This document shows positions 6,891 through 8,555 of a stretch of 8,555 nucleotides of DNA, in pieces. The stretch is from JBOGDS01 sp050743075. Lineage in GTDB: Bacteria; Actinomycetota; Actinomycetes; Jiangellales; Jiangellaceae. Under the pieces are notes generated by a model. It made no database searches. It had not been told where the DNA came from and saw nothing but the letters and a program-made list of their open reading frames with translations. The translations under genes were made by a program, and so were the position numbers. Where the stretch lies: positions 1 to 8,555 of the forward strand of contig JBOGDS010000119.1 in the NCBI GenBank assembly GCA_050743075.1, given 5' to 3'. Within the stretch, counting starts at the first letter, position 1. Every line of letters starts with the position of its first letter.

Positions 6891-6916
6891 AACGACCGGG
6901 CCTGCTGTCTTGTTCC
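6891..6916 (-). promoter_or_regulatory. SigR/SigH-type promoter of rbpA
   Basis: On the minus strand GGAAC (6916-6912) is followed after exactly 18 nt by GTT (6893-6891). This matches the GGAAT/GGAAC - N18 - GTT pattern recognised by the redox-stress sigma factors SigR (Streptomyces) and SigH (mycobacteria). Transcription would start near 6884, giving rbpA a leader of about 90 nt. rbpA is a known SigR target in Streptomyces coelicolor, which supports the assignment. Confidence 0.75.
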
Positions 6917-6990
6917 ACGCACTGTGTGATAAAGGGGTTCACAAGGGTGACGTCGCTCACGCCCGCGCGGTTGCGTGCTTCACCCGTCCA

Positions 6991-7061
6991 GTCGTGAAGA
7001 TCGTCGTGCACGCGTGTCCCGCTCCCAGGCCTGCTGCAGGCTGCACGACGATCGTCACGAC
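6991..7061. repeat. 20-bp inverted repeat with one mismatch, upstream of def
   Basis: The 20-nt arm 6991-7010 is complementary to 7042-7061 in inverted orientation at 19 of 20 positions; the only mismatch is A6998 against G7054. The inner 12 bp (6999-7010/7042-7053) are perfect. The 31-nt spacer ends with its own 6-bp hairpin, GCCTGC-T-GCAGGC (7029-7041), abutting the right arm. It lies 68 nt upstream of the def start, and its right arm overlaps the candidate def -35. It may be an operator, a folded RNA leader or a remnant mobile element. Confidence 0.8.
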
Positions 7062-7083
7062 CGACAGCCGGCATCCGTACACT
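7054..7083 (+). promoter_or_regulatory. Candidate promoter of def
   Basis: TACACT at 7078-7083 is a good actinobacterial -10 (TANNNT). The best -35, GTCACG at 7054-7059 with an 18-nt spacer, matches only three of six positions. Transcription would start near 7090, about 39 nt before the def start. The right arm of the 20-bp inverted repeat covers the -35 region. Confidence 0.35.
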
Positions 7084-7128
7084 CGCCGTCCGGGACGACG
7101 ACGCTGGAAGACAGCACGAGGGGGAGCG

Positions 7129-7629
7129 GTGGCGTTACGCGAGATCCGCCTCTACGGGGACCCGGTACTGCTGACCGTCGCGGACCAGGCGACATCTTTC
7201 GGAGGCGCGACCCGGGTGCTCGCCCGGGACCTGCTCGACACGGTTGCCGAACCCGGTCGCGCCGGACTCGCAGCGCCGCAGATCGGTGTTCCGCTACGCG
7301 CGTTCGCGTACAACGTCGACGATCGGGTGGGCGTCGTGTTCAATCCGGTCATCGTGGCCCGTGAGGGCGAACAGGACGGCGAGGAAGGCTGCCTGTCGGT
7401 TCCAGAGCTCTGGTTTCCGACCCGCCGCCCTGCCTATGTCGCGGTTGAAGGGTATGACGCCGACGGATCGCCTGTGCGGGTTGACGGCGACGAGCTCATG
7501 GCTCGCTGCCTCGAACACGAGGTCGACCATCTGGACGGCGTCGTCTACCTGCGACGTCTGGAGGGTGGGACGCGCCGGGCGGCCATGCGCGCCGTCCGTG
7601 ACAGCCCGTGGTTCAACTCCGGTCGTTGA
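7129..7629 (+). CDS. def: Peptide deformylase
   Basis: Removes the formyl group from the N-terminal methionine of new proteins in the cytoplasm. The 166-aa protein carries the three family motifs: GLAAPQIG (46-53), EGCLS (86-90) and HEVDH (130-134). The metal ligands are C88, H130 and H134, and E131 is the catalytic base. In motif I the usual first glycine of GxGLAAxQ is R44; the rest of the motif is intact. GTG at 7129 is chosen because the protein fold (LREIRLYGDPVL) begins there and it is preceded by the purine-rich GAGGGGGAG at 7118-7126; the frame is open back to 6910, but that part is the intergenic regulatory region. A basic stretch and MRAVRDSPWF close the protein. It is divergent from rbpA and followed by a convergent gene. 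Confidence 0.95.
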   Translation: MALREIRLYGDPVLLTVADQATSFGGATRVLARDLLDTVAEPGRAGLAAPQIGVPLRAFAYNVDDRVGVVFNPVIVAREGEQDGEEGCLSVPELWFPTRRPAYVAVEGYDADGSPVRVDGDELMARCLEHEVDHLDGVVYLRRLEGGTRRAAMRAVRDSPWFNSGR

Positions 7630-7632
7630 CGC

Positions 7633-7674
7633 CGGCCGGGAGGCCGAGGACCGACAGCACGGCGGCCCCTCGGC
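7633..7674 (+). terminator. Possible def terminator hairpins
   Basis: Starting 3 nt after the def stop codon, CGGCC-GGGA-GGCCG (7633-7646) forms a compact hairpin. An alternative 7-bp stem, GCCGAGG (7643-7649) with CCTCGGC (7668-7674), shares bases with it, so only one can form at a time. No T-tract follows. On the other side of the convergent gap, GGTCGC (7746-7751) and GCGACC (7768-7773) flank the stop codon of the next gene. Confidence 0.4.
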
Positions 7675-7760
7675 GAGCATGAACAACTCGAGCAGGAACT
7701 GCATGGCTAGCATCGCAGATCGCACGATGGTCCCTCTGTGCGGAAGGTCGCGACGCGAGC

Positions 7761-8177
7761 CTACGCTGCGACCGTGCCGCGGCGAGGACGCACGCGACGG
7801 ATGCCGGCCGGCGTGACGACGTAGGTGCCGTGACAGGCGAGGCCTGCATTTCTCGTTGTCGTTGCGAACGCGTCGTGCCAGGCGAGGTCGCCGCCTTGGG
7901 CGCGCGGATCCCCGCGCCGGGCGACCGCCAGCAGGGCACCCCCGTAACCGTGCCCGGCACCGAGGTGCAGCAACGGGCGCAACGCCTGGAACCGTGCATG
8001 CTGCGGAGGGTCGACCGGAACGTCGTCGATGCCGACTGCCAGCACCGGCATCGCGTCGTCGTCGGTGAAGACGACCAGCAGCGAACGGGACGGCAGCTCG
8101 CCCGCGGTCGTGATCGCGGTGAGGTGGGCGACCGCGTCGATCTCGCGGTCGAGACGTATGGTGTCCATGCCGGGCAT
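7761..8177 (-). CDS. Conserved-looking hypothetical protein
   Basis: I do not recognise the function. The 138-aa translation looks like a genuine soluble alpha/beta protein: hydrophobic beta-like strands (SLLVVF 32-37, MPVLAVGI 43-50, GALLAVAR 80-87, GTYVVTP 117-123) alternate with helical stretches, and composition is balanced compared with the surrounding shadow frames. It resembles small uncharacterised actinobacterial proteins with a strand-rich core and a C-terminal 'TPxG(I/V)RxVRP' end, but this is an impression only. No membrane segment, signal peptide or catalytic motif is obvious. The start is uncertain: ATG at 8177 and ATG at 8168 are in frame, neither with a good ribosome binding site; the frame stays open to 8459, but that part looks non-coding. 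It converges on def. Confidence 0.65.
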   Translation of the reverse strand: MPGMDTIRLDREIDAVAHLTAITTAGELPSRSLLVVFTDDDAMPVLAVGIDDVPVDPPQHARFQALRPLLHLGAGHGYGGALLAVARRGDPRAQGGDLAWHDAFATTTRNAGLACHGTYVVTPAGIRRVRPRRGTVAA

Positions 8178-8190
8178 CGTGACCGAACCG

Positions 8191-8220
8191 GCCTGTGGAT
8201 CGTTTCGGCAGTCCACAGGC
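8191..8220. repeat. 9-bp inverted repeat upstream of the hypothetical gene
   Basis: GCCTGTGGA (8191-8199) and TCCACAGGC (8212-8220) are perfect inverted arms with a 12-nt spacer, beginning 14 nt upstream of the 8177 start codon. It could be a leader hairpin or an operator of this minus-strand gene. Matches of this length are expected a few times by chance in such a window. Confidence 0.4.
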
Positions 8221-8434
8221 AGGTCGTGGTAGTGGCGGCATGACAAGCTCAGCTGGATGTTGGTCACGAGCGAGCAGCGGACCCGGCTACTCGGCGACGT
8301 CGCGGCCCGCATCCACGCCTGCAGGGTGAACGTCCGTTGCGCGTGCCGTCGACGGTGCCGGGCCGACCGAATCGGCTGGGCGCGGATTCCCCGCGGGGCC
8401 ACTCCGGACTCGTACCAGCGTGCTCGTCGAGCGC

Positions 8435-8503
8435 CATGGCACGCTGAACTGTTCCACAAAGCTGGGCATAACGCCCGCGAATGCGACGGTTCAGCGTGCC
8501 ATG
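8435..8503. repeat. Perfect 15-bp inverted repeat upstream of the last gene
   Basis: CATGGCACGCTGAAC (8435-8449) is repeated exactly inverted as GTTCAGCGTGCCATG (8489-8503), with a 39-nt spacer. Read as RNA, four further inner pairs, including wobbles, lengthen the stem to about 19. The spacer contains a GGGC-ATAAC-GCCC mini-hairpin (8464-8476). The core CAGCGTGC also occurs at 8416-8423, so the left arm could instead pair upstream (8416-8423 with 8439-8446). It lies 19 nt before the probable start at 8523. Confidence 0.8.
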
Positions 8504-8522
8504 CACGACAGTCGGTGGGCCG

Positions 8523-8555
8523 GTGACCCTTTCCGACGAGGAAGCGGCTCGGCTC
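8523..8555 (+). CDS. Probable 5' end of an unidentified gene
   Basis: GTG at 8523 opens a frame of 11 codons (start, then TLSDEEAARL) that runs off the window. The acidic-polar start looks like a typical actinobacterial N-terminus, but it is too short to name. The ribosome binding site is weak (GGTGGG, 8513-8518). An alternative start in another frame, ATG at 8501 within the right arm of the inverted repeat, gives a less protein-like reading. Confidence 0.35.
   Translation, partial: MTLSDEEAARL

Larger units (their letters stand above)
8178..8522. other. Divergent intergenic region at the right edge
   Basis: This 345-nt stretch separates the minus-strand hypothetical gene from a probable plus-strand gene at 8523. 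It holds the 9-bp inverted repeat at 8191-8220, the palindrome CCCCGCGGGG (8389-8398), and the 15-bp inverted repeat at 8435-8503. A frame open from 8257 to 8526 gives an 89-aa Arg/Cys/His-rich sequence that I do not consider a gene. No RNA gene was recognised. Confidence 0.45.

Noticed and set aside
6910..7128. N-terminal extension of peptide deformylase
   Set aside because: The region contains the rbpA promoter and the 20-bp inverted repeat. The deformylase fold starts at 7129, behind a purine-rich ribosome binding site.
8178..8459. N-terminal extension of the hypothetical minus-strand gene
   Set aside because: The extra 94 residues are Arg- and Ser-rich and unlike the balanced downstream part. 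The switch in character occurs close to the ATG at 8177.
8257..8526. Open frame on the plus strand (89 aa) reaching the GTG at 8523
   Set aside because: The product is Arg/Cys/His-rich without a clear fold and it runs through the 15-bp inverted repeat. It has no ribosome binding site that I can see.
1..8555. CRISPR array, insertion sequence, tRNA gene, phage or defence genes
   Set aside because: There are no regularly spaced direct repeats, no transposase or integrase frames and no tRNA-like T-loop signatures. The window is mainly conserved genes plus one importer.

Overview
The window is high-G+C DNA (about 70% by eye) from an actinobacterium. The clearest markers are RbpA, the actinobacterial RNA polymerase-binding protein, and its neighbourhood lnt - ppm1 - fxsA. 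The RbpA is of the Streptomyces-like zinc type, with CxxxH and CxxC ligands, rather than the mycobacterial type. Several starts are GTG and genes overlap tightly by 4 nt. I cannot place the order or genus.

Layout. 1-476: a gene-poor leader with a candidate promoter (about 79-107) and several inverted repeats. 477-3198 (+): a translationally coupled envelope operon of lnt (apolipoprotein N-acyltransferase), ppm1 (polyprenol-phosphate mannose synthase) and fxsA. 3199-3248: a short convergent gap with a hairpin. 3249-6096 (-): a three-gene sugar ABC importer in the order substrate-binding lipoprotein, permease, ATPase, with 4-nt overlaps. 6097-6405: its upstream region, with a palindrome near the start codon and terminator-like hairpins for rbpA. 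6406-6795 (-): rbpA. 6796-7128: a divergent regulatory region with a near-perfect SigR/SigH-type promoter for rbpA and a 20-bp inverted repeat in front of def. 7129-7629 (+): peptide deformylase. 7761-8177 (-): a small protein of unknown function. 8178-8555: an intergenic region with a perfect 15-bp inverted repeat, then the probable first 11 codons of another gene.

How the genes work together. Lnt N-acylates lipoproteins at the membrane, and Ppm1 makes the polyprenol-phosphate-mannose used for mannosylation outside the membrane. In Mycobacterium tuberculosis these two are one protein (Rv2051c) next to rbpA (Rv2050). Here they are separate but coupled, and rbpA has been separated from them by the sugar importer, which looks inserted into a conserved neighbourhood. 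The importer's binding protein has a lipobox and is therefore a likely Lnt substrate. RbpA and deformylase act in transcription and in protein maturation.

I found no clear undescribed multi-gene system. The most unusual signals are non-coding: the 20-bp inverted repeat before def, the 15-bp inverted repeat with a third copy of its core at the right edge, the long lnt leader and the SigR-like promoter.
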